From contig NC_015278.1 of NCBI RefSeq assembly GCF_000193205.1, positions 1,798,001-1,862,000 on the forward strand: a DNA stretch of 64,000 nt. The letters run 5' to 3'. The translations under genes and the position numbers were made by a program. Below are positions 9,111 to 18,402 of this stretch, one piece after another (position 1 is the stretch's first letter; every line of letters starts with the position of its first letter). Below the pieces are notes generated by a model. The model was not told where the DNA came from, did not search any database, and saw only the letters and a program-made list of their open reading frames with translations. The stretch comes from Aerococcus sp. Group 1 (GTDB lineage Bacteria > Bacillota > Bacilli > Lactobacillales > Aerococcaceae).

Positions 9111-9655
9111 TAATCGTTAAACGTGTTCCAAGTGCGAGGCAAGCGTCCACTTCATTAAATGGCGACGAATTCTTTATGAGAATTCTTTCGCCCTTTAGCT
9201 CCAGTGTTCTTGCCTTATAACGCGCTTGTCGCACTCTCTTCAGTTGAGTTCGTACGCCAGCCTTGAAATTGCTTCAGGAAATTCCAACGCACAGATAGTT
9301 GAGTTCGGAAGGGTGAGGGGATGTCCTTTCTCACATCCTTATAGCTGTGCTTATAGTATTTTCCTCCAGCAATTCAAGTCTCTGACGGCGTCCTCACATC
9401 CTTTTTAAACCTGTTCCAAGCGCGAGGTGAGCTCCATTTCAGAAGTTTACGCAAATCCTCTTTGAGGATTTACTGCAAACTTCTTCCAATGGACTCCCCT
9501 CTTTTTGCGCTTGTCACACTCTATTCAAACCTGTTCGGTGACAAAAGTGAACTCCGCTTCAGAAATATTTGTCAATCCTCTTTAAGGATTTCCGCATATT
9601 TCTTCCAGCCTTTCACTTTTTTCACGCCGCCTCACACTCTTACTTAAACTTGTTG
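9111..9655. repeat. Tandem array of four palindromic modules
   Basis: No gene here. Four consecutive modules, each a long imperfect palindrome, lie at about 9116-9235, 9236-9400, 9401-9520 and 9521-9650. They are separated by a shared edge motif of the form GTCRCACTCTATTC followed by AAACCTGTTC. The third and fourth have inner stems AATCCT/AGGATT and AGAAGTTT/AAACTTCT or AGAAATAT/ATATTTCT. Related copies lie at 22735-22885 and 46100-46380. The last edge runs into the final codons and stop of secA. Function unknown. Confidence 0.75.
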
Positions 9656-12016
9656 TCTTTGTAGGTTTTGACGGATTTCAGAATTCATAAAGATCCGACT
9701 GGCATCGTATTCAATGCCAGAAATCATATCATTGAAGCGTTCATAACCTTCAGTTTGGTATTCCACTAGTGGGTTATTTTGCGCATAGGCTCTTAGCCCT
9801 ACCCCTTGACGTAATTGATCCATGGCATCAATATGGTCGGTCCAACGGGTGTCAACTGCCCGCAGAATAACCACCTTTTCAAATTCCAAGATCAGATCAG
9901 GGTTAGCAATATTCTCTAACTTTTCTTGGAAGCGTTGGCGAGCTTTATCGGTAATGAATTGCTTGAGCTCGTCTTGAGACTTACCTTGTAAATCACTGGA
10001 TTGGATAGCGTCAGAATGTAAGATCTCAGTAGACACTTGGTCATAGAGGGCTTCTAAGTTCCACTCTTTTTCCGTTCCAGCAGTGTACTGTTCTACCATT
10101 CGCTCAACGGTACGTTCAATCATTGCCCACATGATATCATTGAGGGATTCTTTCTCATCGATAATTTGTTGACGTTGGCTATAGATGATTTCCCGTTGTT
10201 CACGCATGACTTCGTCGTATTCTAAAACACTCTTACGGGTATCGTAGTTATTACCTTCTACCCGTTTTTGAGCAGATTCCACTTGGCGAGTCAGCATGGG
10301 ATTTTCAATTGAGACATCATCATCCTCTAAGTGGAGGTTTTCCCAAATCGCTTTCACCCGGTCAGAACCAAAGCGACGCATCAAGTCATCTTCTAAAGAT
10401 AAGTAGAAGCGAGAGAAACCTGGGTCTCCTTGCCGGCCAGAACGGCCCCGCAACTGATCATCAATCCGGCGTGATTCATGGCGTTCCGTCCCAATAACCG
10501 CTAGACCGCCCAGGTCTTTAACGCCAGGTCCTAATTTAATGTCGGTCCCACGACCAGCCATATTGGTGGCAATAGTTACGGCGCCTTCTTGTCCTGCTTG
10601 GGCAATGATTTCAGCTTCACGGGCATGGTTTTTAGCGTTTAAGACATTATGTGGAATGTTCCGTTCACTGAGCATCCGTGAAAGTAATTCCGAGGTTTCC
10701 ACTGCCACAGTCCCTACCAAAACAGGTTGACCCTTTTTGTGGCGAGTCTCAATTTCATCGGCTACCGCACGGAACTTGGTCATCAAGTTAGGGTAAATCT
10801 TATCCAAGGCATCTTCTCTTTGCACCGGACGGTTGGTAGGAATTTGAATAACATCCATATCATAGATTTCACGAAATTCTTGTTCTTCGGTTTTAGCTGT
10901 CCCGGTCATCCCAGCTAATTTGTCGTACATACGGAAATAATTTTGGAAGGTAATGGTGGCCATGGTTTTGGATTCATTTTGAATGGGAACATTTTCCTTG
11001 GCTTCAATCCCTTGGTGGAGGCCATCTGAGTAGTGCCGTCCTTCCATAATCCGCCCGGTAAAACCATCCACAATCTTAACTTCATCATCTTGAACCACGT
11101 AATCAATATCACGGATCATAATGTAGTTAGCCCGTAAGGCGGTATCAATGTGGTGGATAAGCGGACCGTTTTCCACATCATAAAGATTATCTAAATGGAA
11201 GACAGATTCCGCCTTATCGACACCTTGTTCGGTCAGACTAATGGTTTTTGATTCAATATCAATGACATAGTCTTCTTCCTCTTTCAAGGATTTTACAAAA
11301 TAATCAGCCCGTTGGTAAAGTGCAGTTGACTGTTCGGCCTGTCCAGAAATGATCAAAGGTGTCCGGGCCTCATCAATTAGAATGGAGTCTACCTCATCGA
11401 CAATGGCATAATGCAAGGGACGTTGAACCATTTGCTCTTTATAAACGACCATGTTGTCACGTAAATAGTCAAATCCTAATTCGTTGTTGGTGGAATAAGT
11501 CACATCACAGTGGTAGGCCGCGCGTTTTTCTTCGGCGGTTAGGTCATTAGTATTTAAACCAACTGTGAGGCCTAGGAATCGATAGACTTCTCCCATATCA
11601 ACCGAGTCACGACGGGCTAGGTAGTCGTTGACTGTTACCACATGAACCCCTTTACCTTCTAAGGCATTGAGGTAAACTGGCATGGTCTCCGTCAAAGTCT
11701 TCCCTTCCCCGGTTTTCATCTCAGCAATATTCCCATAATGCAGGGCTAAGCCCCCCACGATTTGGACATGGTAGGGATATAAACCTAAAACCCGTTTAGC
11801 GGCTTCCCGAACAGTGGCAAAGGCTTCGACTAAGATGTCTTCTAAGCTCTCCCCATAAGCGAGACGCTCACGAAAAGAAGTTGTTTTTGCCCGTAATTGT
11901 TCATCAGAATACTCACTGTATTTATCAGCAAGTGCTTCCACTTTTTTTGCTTGTTTATTAAAACGTTTTAATTCTCTTTTATCGTTATCAAACATTTTTC
12001 TTAAAATGTTGGCCAT
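9644..12016 (-). CDS. secA: Preprotein translocase ATPase SecA (no zinc tail)
   Basis: 790-residue motor of the Sec pathway that pushes unfolded exported proteins through SecYEG. Walker A MKTGEGKT near residue 100, the DEAD-like [20 protein letters not shown] block near 210, and helicase motifs [13 protein letters not shown] and [19 protein letters not shown] near 495-545 are intact. The C-terminus stops at RQNLQRQQV without the Cys-rich SEC-C zinc motif of many SecA proteins. Tail-less SecA is known in some lactobacilli, so it is probably functional. The last three codons and the stop overlap the edge motif of a palindromic repeat. Start ATG with AAGGAG. Confidence 0.97.
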   Translation of the reverse strand: MANILRKMFDNDKRELKRFNKQAKKVEALADKYSEYSDEQLRAKTTSFRERLAYGESLEDILVEAFATVREAAKRVLGLYPYHVQIVGGLALHYGNIAEMKTGEGKTLTETMPVYLNALEGKGVHVVTVNDYLARRDSVDMGEVYRFLGLTVGLNTNDLTAEEKRAAYHCDVTYSTNNELGFDYLRDNMVVYKEQMVQRPLHYAIVDEVDSILIDEARTPLIISGQAEQSTALYQRADYFVKSLKEEEDYVIDIESKTISLTEQGVDKAESVFHLDNLYDVENGPLIHHIDTALRANYIMIRDIDYVVQDDEVKIVDGFTGRIMEGRHYSDGLHQGIEAKENVPIQNESKTMATITFQNYFRMYDKLAGMTGTAKTEEQEFREIYDMDVIQIPTNRPVQREDALDKIYPNLMTKFRAVADEIETRHKKGQPVLVGTVAVETSELLSRMLSERNIPHNVLNAKNHAREAEIIAQAGQEGAVTIATNMAGRGTDIKLGPGVKDLGGLAVIGTERHESRRIDDQLRGRSGRQGDPGFSRFYLSLEDDLMRRFGSDRVKAIWENLHLEDDDVSIENPMLTRQVESAQKRVEGNNYDTRKSVLEYDEVMREQREIIYSQRQQIIDEKESLNDIMWAMIERTVERMVEQYTAGTEKEWNLEALYDQVSTEILHSDAIQSSDLQGKSQDELKQFITDKARQRFQEKLENIANPDLILEFEKVVILRAVDTRWTDHIDAMDQLRQGVGLRAYAQNNPLVEYQTEGYERFNDMISGIEYDASRIFMNSEIRQNLQRQQV

Positions 12017-12068
12017 GGAATTCTCCTTAATCTACTCGTATTCCTTGCATAAATAAGGTATCTTTATT

Positions 12069-12097
12069 ATTCTAGCATTTTTTTATAGCTATGAAAA
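12069..12097 (-). promoter_or_regulatory. secA promoter
   Basis: Extended -10 TGCTAGAAT and a weak TTTTCA -35 with 17-bp spacing on the minus strand, about 55 bases before the secA start. Confidence 0.5.
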
Positions 12098-12245
12098 CAA
12101 GAAAAACTTTCCCCATTGATTGTAACAGAAGCAGCTCGTCTCGGCTAAATGAAATCGTTTTTTATATTCTAGCGGCCCCGTTCTTTTCAGCTTCCGCCAG
12201 CTAGTCAGAAGAGATTTCCCTGGTAAACTTTAAGTCTTTCCATTC

Positions 12246-12276
12246 AAAAAAGCTGGATCAGAGTGACCCAGCTTTT
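12246..12276 (-). terminator. Terminator of hpf
   Basis: AAAGCTGG and CCAGCTTT arms around a GTCACTCTGAT loop, followed by TTTTTG on the minus strand. Confidence 0.88.
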
Positions 12277-12290
12277 GACTTAAAAATCTC

Positions 12291-12860
12291 TTATTCGTTA
12301 ACGATGTCTTTTTCGATTTCGATTAAACCGTACTTACCGTTATGGCGTTTGTAAACTAAGGACACGCTTTCACTTTCAGCATCTTCATAAATAAAGAATG
12401 AGTGTCCTAACATTTCCATTTGTAAGACCGCTTCTTCTGCGCTCATTGGTTTTACCGCAATACTCTTGGTGCGGACAATTTCAATATTGCTGTCATTGTC
12501 ATCTTTACTGTCTTCTTGATTGTTTTCAGTAAACATCACGTCAGAAATGCCTTTTTCACGTGATTTGCGGTTAATCCGAGTTTTATATTTCTTCACTTGG
12601 CGTTCGAGTTTATCAACCACTAAGTCAATGCTACCGTAAAGGTCTTGTGAGGTTTCTTCAGCCCGTAAGGTTAAACGTGGTAGGGGAACGGTAACTTCTG
12701 CTTTAGCCTCTCCGTTTTGGTAGACTTTGGCATTCACATAGACGGTTGTATCCGGAGCGTCTTTAAAGTATTTCTCGATTTTTGAAATCTTATTCTCTGC
12801 ATAATCACGGATAGCAGGAGTGATTTCAATATTTTCTCCGCGAACATTGTAAGTAAACAT
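12291..12860 (-). CDS. hpf: Ribosome hibernation promoting factor, long form
   Basis: 189 residues. The N-terminal HPF/YfiA domain (about 1-105, MFTYNVRGENIEITPAIRDY) binds the 30S subunit. An acidic linker (about 115-130) leads to the C-terminal dimerisation domain (about 132-189, MSAEEAVLQMEMLGHSFFIYEDAES). The long form joins two ribosomes into inactive 100S dimers in stationary phase. Single gene with its own promoter and terminator between comFC and secA, the usual place in this order. Confidence 0.95.
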   Translation of the reverse strand: MFTYNVRGENIEITPAIRDYAENKISKIEKYFKDAPDTTVYVNAKVYQNGEAKAEVTVPLPRLTLRAEETSQDLYGSIDLVVDKLERQVKKYKTRINRKSREKGISDVMFTENNQEDSKDDNDSNIEIVRTKSIAVKPMSAEEAVLQMEMLGHSFFIYEDAESESVSLVYKRHNGKYGLIEIEKDIVNE

Positions 12861-12930
12861 AATTACTCATCCTTCCTAAGCCAAACTTCGTCTGGCAGAA
12901 GCCCTTAATAAGCTTCTTCTTACTACTTAT

Positions 12931-12959
12931 ATTATATGTTAGATAGCGCTTTAATTCAA
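12931..12959 (-). promoter_or_regulatory. hpf promoter
   Basis: TTGAAT, 17 bp, TATAAT on the minus strand, about 70 bases before the hpf start. Confidence 0.7.
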
Positions 12960-12976
12960 GTCATAAGGAGTTTTCC

Positions 12977-13657
12977 CTAACGTCCCAGCGTGAGTGACGC
13001 GATTTCTTCTACCCCAAAAGATTCTAAAAAACGGGCCACTTGGTGGATCGTCGCACCGGTTGTATAGACATCATCAAAGAGAAGAATTTTTTGAGGAAGT
13101 GGTCCTTCAGTCAAGCGTTCAATCTGGCGTTGGTTAGCTAAGCGCTCTTGACGGTTCAACTGGGCCTGTTTCTTTTTGGATCCAGCTAGGTGGATTAAGC
13201 GTTGGTAGGGAATACCCGCCTGGTCCAAAATAAGCTCACTTTGATGAAAACCACGTTTTTTAAACTTTGCACTTGAGCCAGGGATGGCTAACCAGGTGTA
13301 TCCGGGATAGTCGCCTCTAATCTTTTTGAGTTCTTGAGTAAATAAGCCGGCCACCCTGACATCGCCCTTACTTTTCAGGGTATGTAGCCAGTCTTTAAAA
13401 ACAGCATTATAGGCGCAGAGCGAGTAATTACGAAAGTACCAGCCATCCTCCCTTTGCCAGGTCAAACAGTCAGGACAGTAGTCCCCTCCCTCCCATTCCC
13501 GGCTACATTGCTGACAACGCGGCCCCTTTAAATAATGAAAGGCCTCTTGGCAAGTTGGACAGATAATAATAGGCTCCCAGCTCTTCCAGGCGAAGAATTC
13601 TTTTAAGCTAAGCTTTTCCTGGAAACTTTCTTGACACAATAAGCACTCACTCATCAA
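12977..13657 (-). CDS. comFC: Competence protein ComFC (phosphoribosyltransferase-like)
   Basis: 226 residues. The N-terminal part has four CxxC pairs (CLLC, CPTC, CQQC, CPDC) that form zinc-binding knuckles. The C-terminal part has the PRTase loop LLFDDVYTTGATI, which in other family members binds PRPP. ComFC is needed for uptake of transforming DNA, acting with ComFA. The start overlaps the comFA stop by about ten bases, so the two are coupled. ATG at 13657 and ATG at 13654 are equally possible. Confidence 0.92.
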   Translation of the reverse strand: MMSECLLCQESFQEKLSLKEFFAWKSWEPIIICPTCQEAFHYLKGPRCQQCSREWEGGDYCPDCLTWQREDGWYFRNYSLCAYNAVFKDWLHTLKSKGDVRVAGLFTQELKKIRGDYPGYTWLAIPGSSAKFKKRGFHQSELILDQAGIPYQRLIHLAGSKKKQAQLNRQERLANQRQIERLTEGPLPQKILLFDDVYTTGATIHQVARFLESFGVEEIASLTLGR

Positions 13658-14993
13658 TCAAGCCCCGCTTCCTAGCTTCTTGATTTAGCCAGAGAATCTG
13701 CTTGACCGCTTGCAAGCTGGCCTTGGTTTTCCCCTCATGAAGGAAATACACCTGCCCGCTGGCTTGGTCAGGTTTTCGTCCTACCCGTCCAGCAATCTGA
13801 ACTAAGGAGGAGGTGTTAAAGACCCGGTCCTCACTCCCTAAGACAATGACGTGAATTCCAGGAAAGGTCACGCCCCGCTCTAAAATAGTAGTAGTCAGTA
13901 AAAACTGATAAGTCTGTTCACGCATGGCAGCTACCTTTTCAATCCGATCGGGATCTTTAGAGGAAACACTGGTAAAGCTTACTTGCTTAAAATGCTTATG
14001 GAGAATTTTTTCGAGTTCTTCCATCAAGGCGATATGGGGAAGGAAGAGTAAAAAAGACTCGCCCTTCTTCAAAAAAGACTTGATGGTTGACCCTAATACG
14101 CCCGGCAAGCGCCCCTTAGCAATAGCTTGTCGCCAATTGCCCACCCAGCGGTGCTTAGGAACCGGGAGAGGATGGCGGTGGTAGCGGGCTGGCAGGATAG
14201 AAGCGGCAACTTTTTCCTGCTTGATAGCCCTTTGCTGGTCTCTTGAAGGGGTGGCCGTGAGTTCCACTCGCACGCCGGTGTCTTTAACTGCTCGCCGACT
14301 AGCTGCCTCTAATAAAGGGTCACCATGGTAGGGAAAAGCATCGACTTCATCAACAATTAAAAGATCAAAGGCCTGGTAAAAGCGCAGTAACTGGTGGGTC
14401 GAAGCAATAGTCAAGGGGCTAAGCCGGTAGGGGTGGTCCACCTTGCCATGGAGGAGGAGAATATCAATATCCGGAAAGGCAGCTTGAAAGCGGGGAAATA
14501 ACTCATTACAGACATCGACCCGAGGCGTAGCCAAGGCGATACGCTGACCCTGACGGAGGGCATAGTCCACTAGGGGAAAAATCATCTCTGTTTTCCCTGC
14601 TCCAGTGACCGCCCAAACCAAGTGATCCCGCCCCGCTTGATAGGAAGTCAGTAATTGTTTAGCACACTGCTCTTGCTGGGGCGATAGGGTCCCGGGCCAT
14701 TCTAGGTAAGTTTGCTCCCGACATAAGTCTCTAAAGTAAAAGTGAGGGTCTAGGTCATAATAAAGCCGGTCGCAGGTCCTTAATTTGGCGAAGGCCAGGC
14801 AATTTAAACAATAAAAACAGAGGCCGTCACAAAGACAAGGATTAGGCTGAAAAGCCAGCTGGTTAAAACAACGTTGGCAAATTAATTGCTTTCCCTCAGC
14901 TTTAATCGCTGGGAGACTAGGAATACTGTTTAAATCAAGGTTATCGGGCAGCTCACTCGCCGCCAGCAGCCGTCCTAAAAGTAAGTCTTGCAC
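13647..14993 (-). CDS. comFA: Competence DNA translocase ATPase ComFA
   Basis: 448-residue DEAD-box-like ATPase thought to pull single-stranded DNA into the cytoplasm during transformation. A zinc-finger region with Cys39, 42, 53, 55, 59, 62 and 65 precedes Walker A VTGAGKTEM (about 129-137), the DEVD box (LLIVDEVDAFPYHGDP), ELTATPS motif III and QIAGRVGRKPDQ motif VI. It starts with GTG at 14993, ten bases after AGGAGG; an ATG in another frame directly abuts that site and is not used. Divergent from yigZ, a common arrangement. Both comF genes look intact, so competence potential is kept at this step. Confidence 0.93.
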   Translation of the reverse strand: MQDLLLGRLLAASELPDNLDLNSIPSLPAIKAEGKQLICQRCFNQLAFQPNPCLCDGLCFYCLNCLAFAKLRTCDRLYYDLDPHFYFRDLCREQTYLEWPGTLSPQQEQCAKQLLTSYQAGRDHLVWAVTGAGKTEMIFPLVDYALRQGQRIALATPRVDVCNELFPRFQAAFPDIDILLLHGKVDHPYRLSPLTIASTHQLLRFYQAFDLLIVDEVDAFPYHGDPLLEAASRRAVKDTGVRVELTATPSRDQQRAIKQEKVAASILPARYHRHPLPVPKHRWVGNWRQAIAKGRLPGVLGSTIKSFLKKGESFLLFLPHIALMEELEKILHKHFKQVSFTSVSSKDPDRIEKVAAMREQTYQFLLTTTILERGVTFPGIHVIVLGSEDRVFNTSSLVQIAGRVGRKPDQASGQVYFLHEGKTKASLQAVKQILWLNQEARKRGLIDE

Positions 14994-15085
14994 GCTTATT
15001 CATCCTCCTTTCATCACCTGACTAAACTATTCATCCGTAATTTATAGCCAAATTCCCCTCTCAATTGACGAATAAAAGGAGACTT

Positions 15086-15114
15086 TTGAAGTTTAGACCT
15101 GCTTTAGTTACAAT
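15086..15114 (+). promoter_or_regulatory. yigZ promoter
   Basis: TTGAAG, 17 bp, TACAAT; the start site would fall near 15121, about 30 bases before the ATG. Confidence 0.6.
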
Positions 15115-15149
15115 AAGGAGAAAATAAACAGAAACGAGCTGAGCCATCA

Positions 15150-15797
15150 ATGATTGAATACCGTACCATTAAATGTGCTGGTGAACATGAAATAGAAATC
15201 AAAAAATCACGCTTTATTTGTCGGATTCAGCGTGCCTACACGAAGGAAGAAGCCGACGCTTTTGTTGAAGAAGTCAGAAAAGAACATTATAAGGCCACCC
15301 ACAACTGTGTCGCCTACCAAATCGGTGAGCATAATGAAATTCAAAGGGCCCTCGATGATGGTGAACCCAGCGGAACAGCTGGAGTGCCCATGCTGGAAGT
15401 CCTAAAAAATATGGATTTAAAAAACGTTGCCTGTGTGGTTACCCGGTATTTTGGGGGCACCAAATTGGGAACTGGCGGTCTAGTCCGTGCCTATAGCGGT
15501 GCCGTTTCCGAAGCTGTCCACCAGATTGGTGTGGTTGAACGCCGCTTGCAAACCCAAGTCGATGTGACTATCGATTATTCCCTCAATGGCAGTATGGCCT
15601 ACTGGGTGGAAAACTCCCCCTATTCTCTCCTAGACACCACCTACTTGGAAAAAGTGACCTATCACTTAGGCGTTCCGAGCCAAGAAGTGGACAAACTCCA
15701 AGAAGAACTCACCAACCTTACTGCTGCCCAAGCCAGCTTTCATATTGGTGAAGAGGTCTATGTGGACGTACCTGTCCCGGTCGATACTGATCAATAA
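15150..15797 (+). CDS. yigZ: YigZ/IMPACT family protein
   Basis: 215 residues. The N-terminal domain holds the conserved KKSRFICRI, HNCVAYQIG, DDGEPSGTAG and RYFGGTKLGTGGLVRAYS blocks of the IMPACT/YigZ fold, followed by a ferredoxin-like C-terminal domain of the UPF0029 type. The eukaryotic relative modulates Gcn2; the bacterial role is not settled, with ribosome or nucleic-acid binding proposed. No strong ribosome site sits next to the ATG; GAGCTGAG is the closest. Divergent from comFA, followed by a hairpin. Confidence 0.9.
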   Translation: MIEYRTIKCAGEHEIEIKKSRFICRIQRAYTKEEADAFVEEVRKEHYKATHNCVAYQIGEHNEIQRALDDGEPSGTAGVPMLEVLKNMDLKNVACVVTRYFGGTKLGTGGLVRAYSGAVSEAVHQIGVVERRLQTQVDVTIDYSLNGSMAYWVENSPYSLLDTTYLEKVTYHLGVPSQEVDKLQEELTNLTAAQASFHIGEEVYVDVPVPVDTDQ

Positions 15798-15803
15798 AGA
15801 AAT

Positions 15804-15839
15804 AAGCCTGATCTTACCCCAGGGGGTGAAATCAGGCTT
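15804..15839 (+). terminator. Hairpin after yigZ
   Basis: AAGCCTGAT and ATCAGGCTT arms with further inner pairing of TTACCCC and GGGGGTGA. No clean T-run follows, so it may be a weak terminator or an mRNA 3' end. Confidence 0.55.
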
Positions 15840-16075
15840 ACTTGCTGCCAATTTTTAACTGACTAAAAAATTTTTCCTCCAAAAAACACCCAGCCGCTAA
15901 ATATGGTGACCCCAATAAGTTGGACTTTATATATAGTGAGTTGGCCTTTGGCCAGCTCTTTTTTGTTGCTTACAGTTCTTGCTTATTTCTTGCCGACACA
16001 TTTACTCAGAAATTTAAACTTGTCAAGAGGAAGAGCGTAGCGGCTCTTGATAAGTTTAAAGTTTATGTGTAATCA

Positions 16076-16966
16076 TTAAGCGGCGAAAGAAGCGTGATGA
16101 AGACGAAATTCTATAGGACTCCTAAAATCTAATTTTTCTTTGATTCTTTCACCATTGTAATAGATTATAAAATCTTCAATCGCTTGTGCTAATTCTTCAA
16201 AGGAATGATAAGTCCGACCATAGTAGACTTCTTGTTTTAGTAGACTAAAGAAATTCTCCATTGGCGAATTATCTAAGCAATTTCCTTTACGAGACATACT
16301 TTGAAAAATTCGGTGATCCTTCAAGAGCCGGGTGTAACTTTTCATTTGATAGGCCCAGCCCTGATCAGAATGAAAGGTTCTTCTGTATGGACATAATTTA
16401 CTTGCTTCAATGGCAGCTTGTAGCCCCTCCAACATGCTTTGTCCATTAGGCTGATGTGTTATCTTAAAAGAAATAATTTCTCGATTAAATAGATCCATGT
16501 AAGGATCTAAATAGAGTTTTCCAGTTTGATAATTCCCAGAATCATCGGCATAGTAGTATTTAAATTCTGTTGTGTCTGTTGTTATTTTTTGATAAGGAAT
16601 GGTCGAATCAAACCGCCGGTTGATACGATTTGGCGCTATCTCTCCAATCGTTCCTTTGTAGGAATTATATTTTCTTGTCTTTCTAGTATAGCTAGTGACC
16701 TGTATCCCCATAATTTTCATTAGGCGTTGAACTTTGTTTTTACTGACCTTATAACCACGGGAAAGCAGTTCAGCTCGCATTCTTCGATAACCATAATCCT
16801 TATGGGTTTCTCTGATGTCTTTCATTTCCTCTTTTAAATCGGCATCCTTATCAATTTCCTCATCTTTATTTTTCCAATAAAAGTAGGTCGATTTAGGAAA
16901 CTTTAAAACGCTAAGAATATCTTTTAAAGCATATTTTTCATCATGGAGACGTGTGATTTCGGTCAC
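16076..16966 (-). CDS. IS3-family transposase OrfB (DDE integrase), copy 1
   Basis: 296 residues. The N-terminal HTH_21-like segment carries HKDYGYRRMRAEL, followed by an rve integrase core with Asp in TTDTTEF, Asp in FHSDQGWAYQ and Glu in NSPMENFFSLLKQE. It starts with GTG, one base overlapping the orfA stop (TAGTGA), in the -1 frame relative to orfA. It can be made by reinitiation or by a -1 shift on the A-rich end of orfA. The protein is the same as that of copy 2. Since orfA of this copy is broken, transposition would need OrfA from elsewhere. Confidence 0.93.
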   Translation of the reverse strand: MTEITRLHDEKYALKDILSVLKFPKSTYFYWKNKDEEIDKDADLKEEMKDIRETHKDYGYRRMRAELLSRGYKVSKNKVQRLMKIMGIQVTSYTRKTRKYNSYKGTIGEIAPNRINRRFDSTIPYQKITTDTTEFKYYYADDSGNYQTGKLYLDPYMDLFNREIISFKITHQPNGQSMLEGLQAAIEASKLCPYRRTFHSDQGWAYQMKSYTRLLKDHRIFQSMSRKGNCLDNSPMENFFSLLKQEVYYGRTYHSFEELAQAIEDFIIYYNGERIKEKLDFRSPIEFRLHHASFAA

Positions 16967-17501
16967 TATTTCTTCTTTTCTCGCTTGACTCTTTGAGCCA
17001 CACGTCTCCTCAATCCTTTTAAAAATTTGTTCTCAATTTCTAAATCCGTAATCCGTTGTTCAAGTTCCTTTATTTTTGCTTCACTTAACTGATTGGTTTC
17101 GCTGCTATCCTTTATTTGATTGATTTGTGATTTCTTTTTAGACACTTTAGGTGGCCTTCCTTTCCTCGCGGAAAGGCCATCAAGTCCTCTTTCATGATAA
17201 GCTCTTCGCCAATTAGCGATTAGACTTGGATTATTCATGTTTAATGAATTGGCCAATTCGCGATAACTCATTTCCGTACTTTCATACAATTCTATCGCAT
17301 TTAATTTGAATTCAACAGTATAAACCTGTTGAGTCCGCCTTTTCTTTAAACCATCTACACCAAATTCATAATAGTTATTAACCCACCTTCGTAAAATAGA
17401 AGGATCTATTCCTGCTTTATTAGCTAAGGTTCGATAACTTCCTTTTTCGCAATATAGTCTCCTACTAAATTCAGTTTAAATTCTAATGAATATTTAGACA
17501 T
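16966..17501 (-). pseudogene. IS3-family transposase OrfA, copy 1, frameshifted
   Basis: The intact copy has six A after the Ala codon near residue 18 (61440-61445); here the run is five (17443-17447 on the plus strand). Reading hits a stop after 25 codons. The rest of the frame (helix-turn-helix, WRRAYHERGLDGLSARKGRPPK, leucine zipper) is otherwise preserved up to 16966. A real slippage deletion or a sequencing error in a homopolymer are both possible. Confidence 0.85.
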
Positions 17502-17583
17502 AAAAATAACCCCCAAAAGTTGAATTCTTAGTCCAACTTTTGGGGGTCACTACAAAAAGCTGGGTGTTTTCCTTCCAATAAAT

Positions 17584-18210
17584 TTAGTGGAGCTGCTTGG
17601 TTAAGGCCGCTAATTTTTCTGAGGCTGTCTTTCCTTCATCTTTTAAGACCTCTTTTTCAGACAAGATAAAGGAGCCCCCCACTGCCAATACGGCATCATT
17701 GGCTAAATAGTCGGTGAAGTTATCATTATTGACCCCGCCAGTGGGGATGAATTGAATATCAAAGAAAGGTCCTGCTAAAGACTTAATCGCTGACAGCCCC
17801 CCATAGACATTGGCTGGGAAGAATTTCACCACGTCAAGGCCTAAATCCATGGCTTGCATGATTTCACTTGGAGTAACTGCTCCGGGGAAAACAGGAATAT
17901 CTTCCTTCAAACAATAGTTGACCACTTCAGTCGATAAACCAGGACTGACAATAAATTGCGCGCCATGGTCAACGGCGTCCTTGGCGGTATCCAAGTCACG
18001 GACTGTGCCTGCTCCCACAACTAATTTTCCCCTATCCGACAATTGCTGGATGGCTTGAGAAGCCAGGTCACTGCGGTAGGTCACTTCGATAAAGGATAAG
18101 TTATTTTCGCTTAAAACCGCCTCAGCTAAGGCTACCGACCCTAAGTCATTGACCGTGTATAAGGGTAAGAGTTGCTCTTTACCCAATTGTTCTTTAAAAG
18201 TTTCTGCCAT
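17584..18210 (-). CDS. eda: 2-keto-3-deoxy-6-phosphogluconate (KDPG/KHG) aldolase
   Basis: 208-residue TIM-barrel class I aldolase that splits KDPG into pyruvate and glyceraldehyde 3-phosphate, or 4-hydroxy-2-oxoglutarate. Glu42 in FIEVTYR and Arg46 are catalytic, and Lys129 in DVVKFFPAN forms the Schiff base. The start at 18210 follows GGAGGG by eight bases; the frame is open further upstream but without a ribosome site. No other sugar-acid gene adjoins it, so the substrate route is unclear. A cre-overlapped promoter and a hairpin in the leader precede it. Its terminator is split by the IS. Confidence 0.9.
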   Translation of the reverse strand: MAETFKEQLGKEQLLPLYTVNDLGSVALAEAVLSENNLSFIEVTYRSDLASQAIQQLSDRGKLVVGAGTVRDLDTAKDAVDHGAQFIVSPGLSTEVVNYCLKEDIPVFPGAVTPSEIMQAMDLGLDVVKFFPANVYGGLSAIKSLAGPFFDIQFIPTGGVNNDNFTDYLANDAVLAVGGSFILSEKEVLKDEGKTASEKLAALTKQLH

Positions 18211-18322
18211 ACCTAATGCCCTCCACTCATTGCAATTACGCTGCTTATTATTATTCAGTCTAACACGATTACTAGGATTTGCTAGAAAAAAGCCCCGGAC
18301 TGCTTTATATTTTCTTGAAAAC

Positions 18323-18361
18323 AAAAAAGCCCTTACAGATTTTGGGTAAGCATTGTAAGGG
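18323..18361 (-). terminator. Terminator-like hairpin in the eda leader
   Basis: CCCTTACA and TGTAAGGG arms then CTTTTTTG on the minus strand. It lies only a few bases after the likely start site of the eda promoter and about 110 bases before the eda ATG. It may be an attenuator or end a short RNA. Confidence 0.6.
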
Positions 18362-18373
18362 ACTCACAGGCTT

Positions 18374-18402
18374 ATTATAGCAGCTTGTTAACGCTTTCGC
18401 AA
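18374..18402 (-). promoter_or_regulatory. eda promoter with overlapping cre site
   Basis: TTGCGA (18397-18402), 17 bp, TATAAT (18374-18379) on the minus strand. TGTTAACGCTTTCG at 18386-18399 matches the cre consensus at 12 of 14 positions and fills the spacer, which fits CcpA repression. Confidence 0.7.

Larger units (their letters stand above)
15902..17554 (-). mobile_element. IS3-family (IS150-type) insertion sequence, copy 1
   Basis: 1653 bp, transposase on the minus strand. Ends TGTAGTGACC at the orfA side and TATGGTGACC at the orfB side are imperfect inverted repeats that continue with AAGTTGGACT. Three-base target duplication AAA at 15899-15901 and 17555-17557. The protein-coding parts match copy 2 at 61333-62986 except for one missing base in orfA, which also explains the one-base length difference. 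Terminator-like hairpins lie just inside both ends (15938-15964 and 17510-17546). Confidence 0.93.
15881..17570 (-). terminator. kdgA terminator, split by IS insertion in its loop
   Basis: The left arm AAAACACCCAGC (15883-15894) and right arm GCTGGGTGTTTT (17559-17570) are perfect complements. Without the IS they enclose an eight-base loop, CGCTAAAA. The six A at 15881-15886 give the T-run on the minus strand after kdgA. The IS entered the loop and duplicated AAA. Confidence 0.85.

Noticed and set aside
9226..9647. Two open frames of about 60 codons in the secA-prfB gap
   Set aside because: They lie inside the palindromic modules, have no ribosome site, and resemble each other only because the repeats do.
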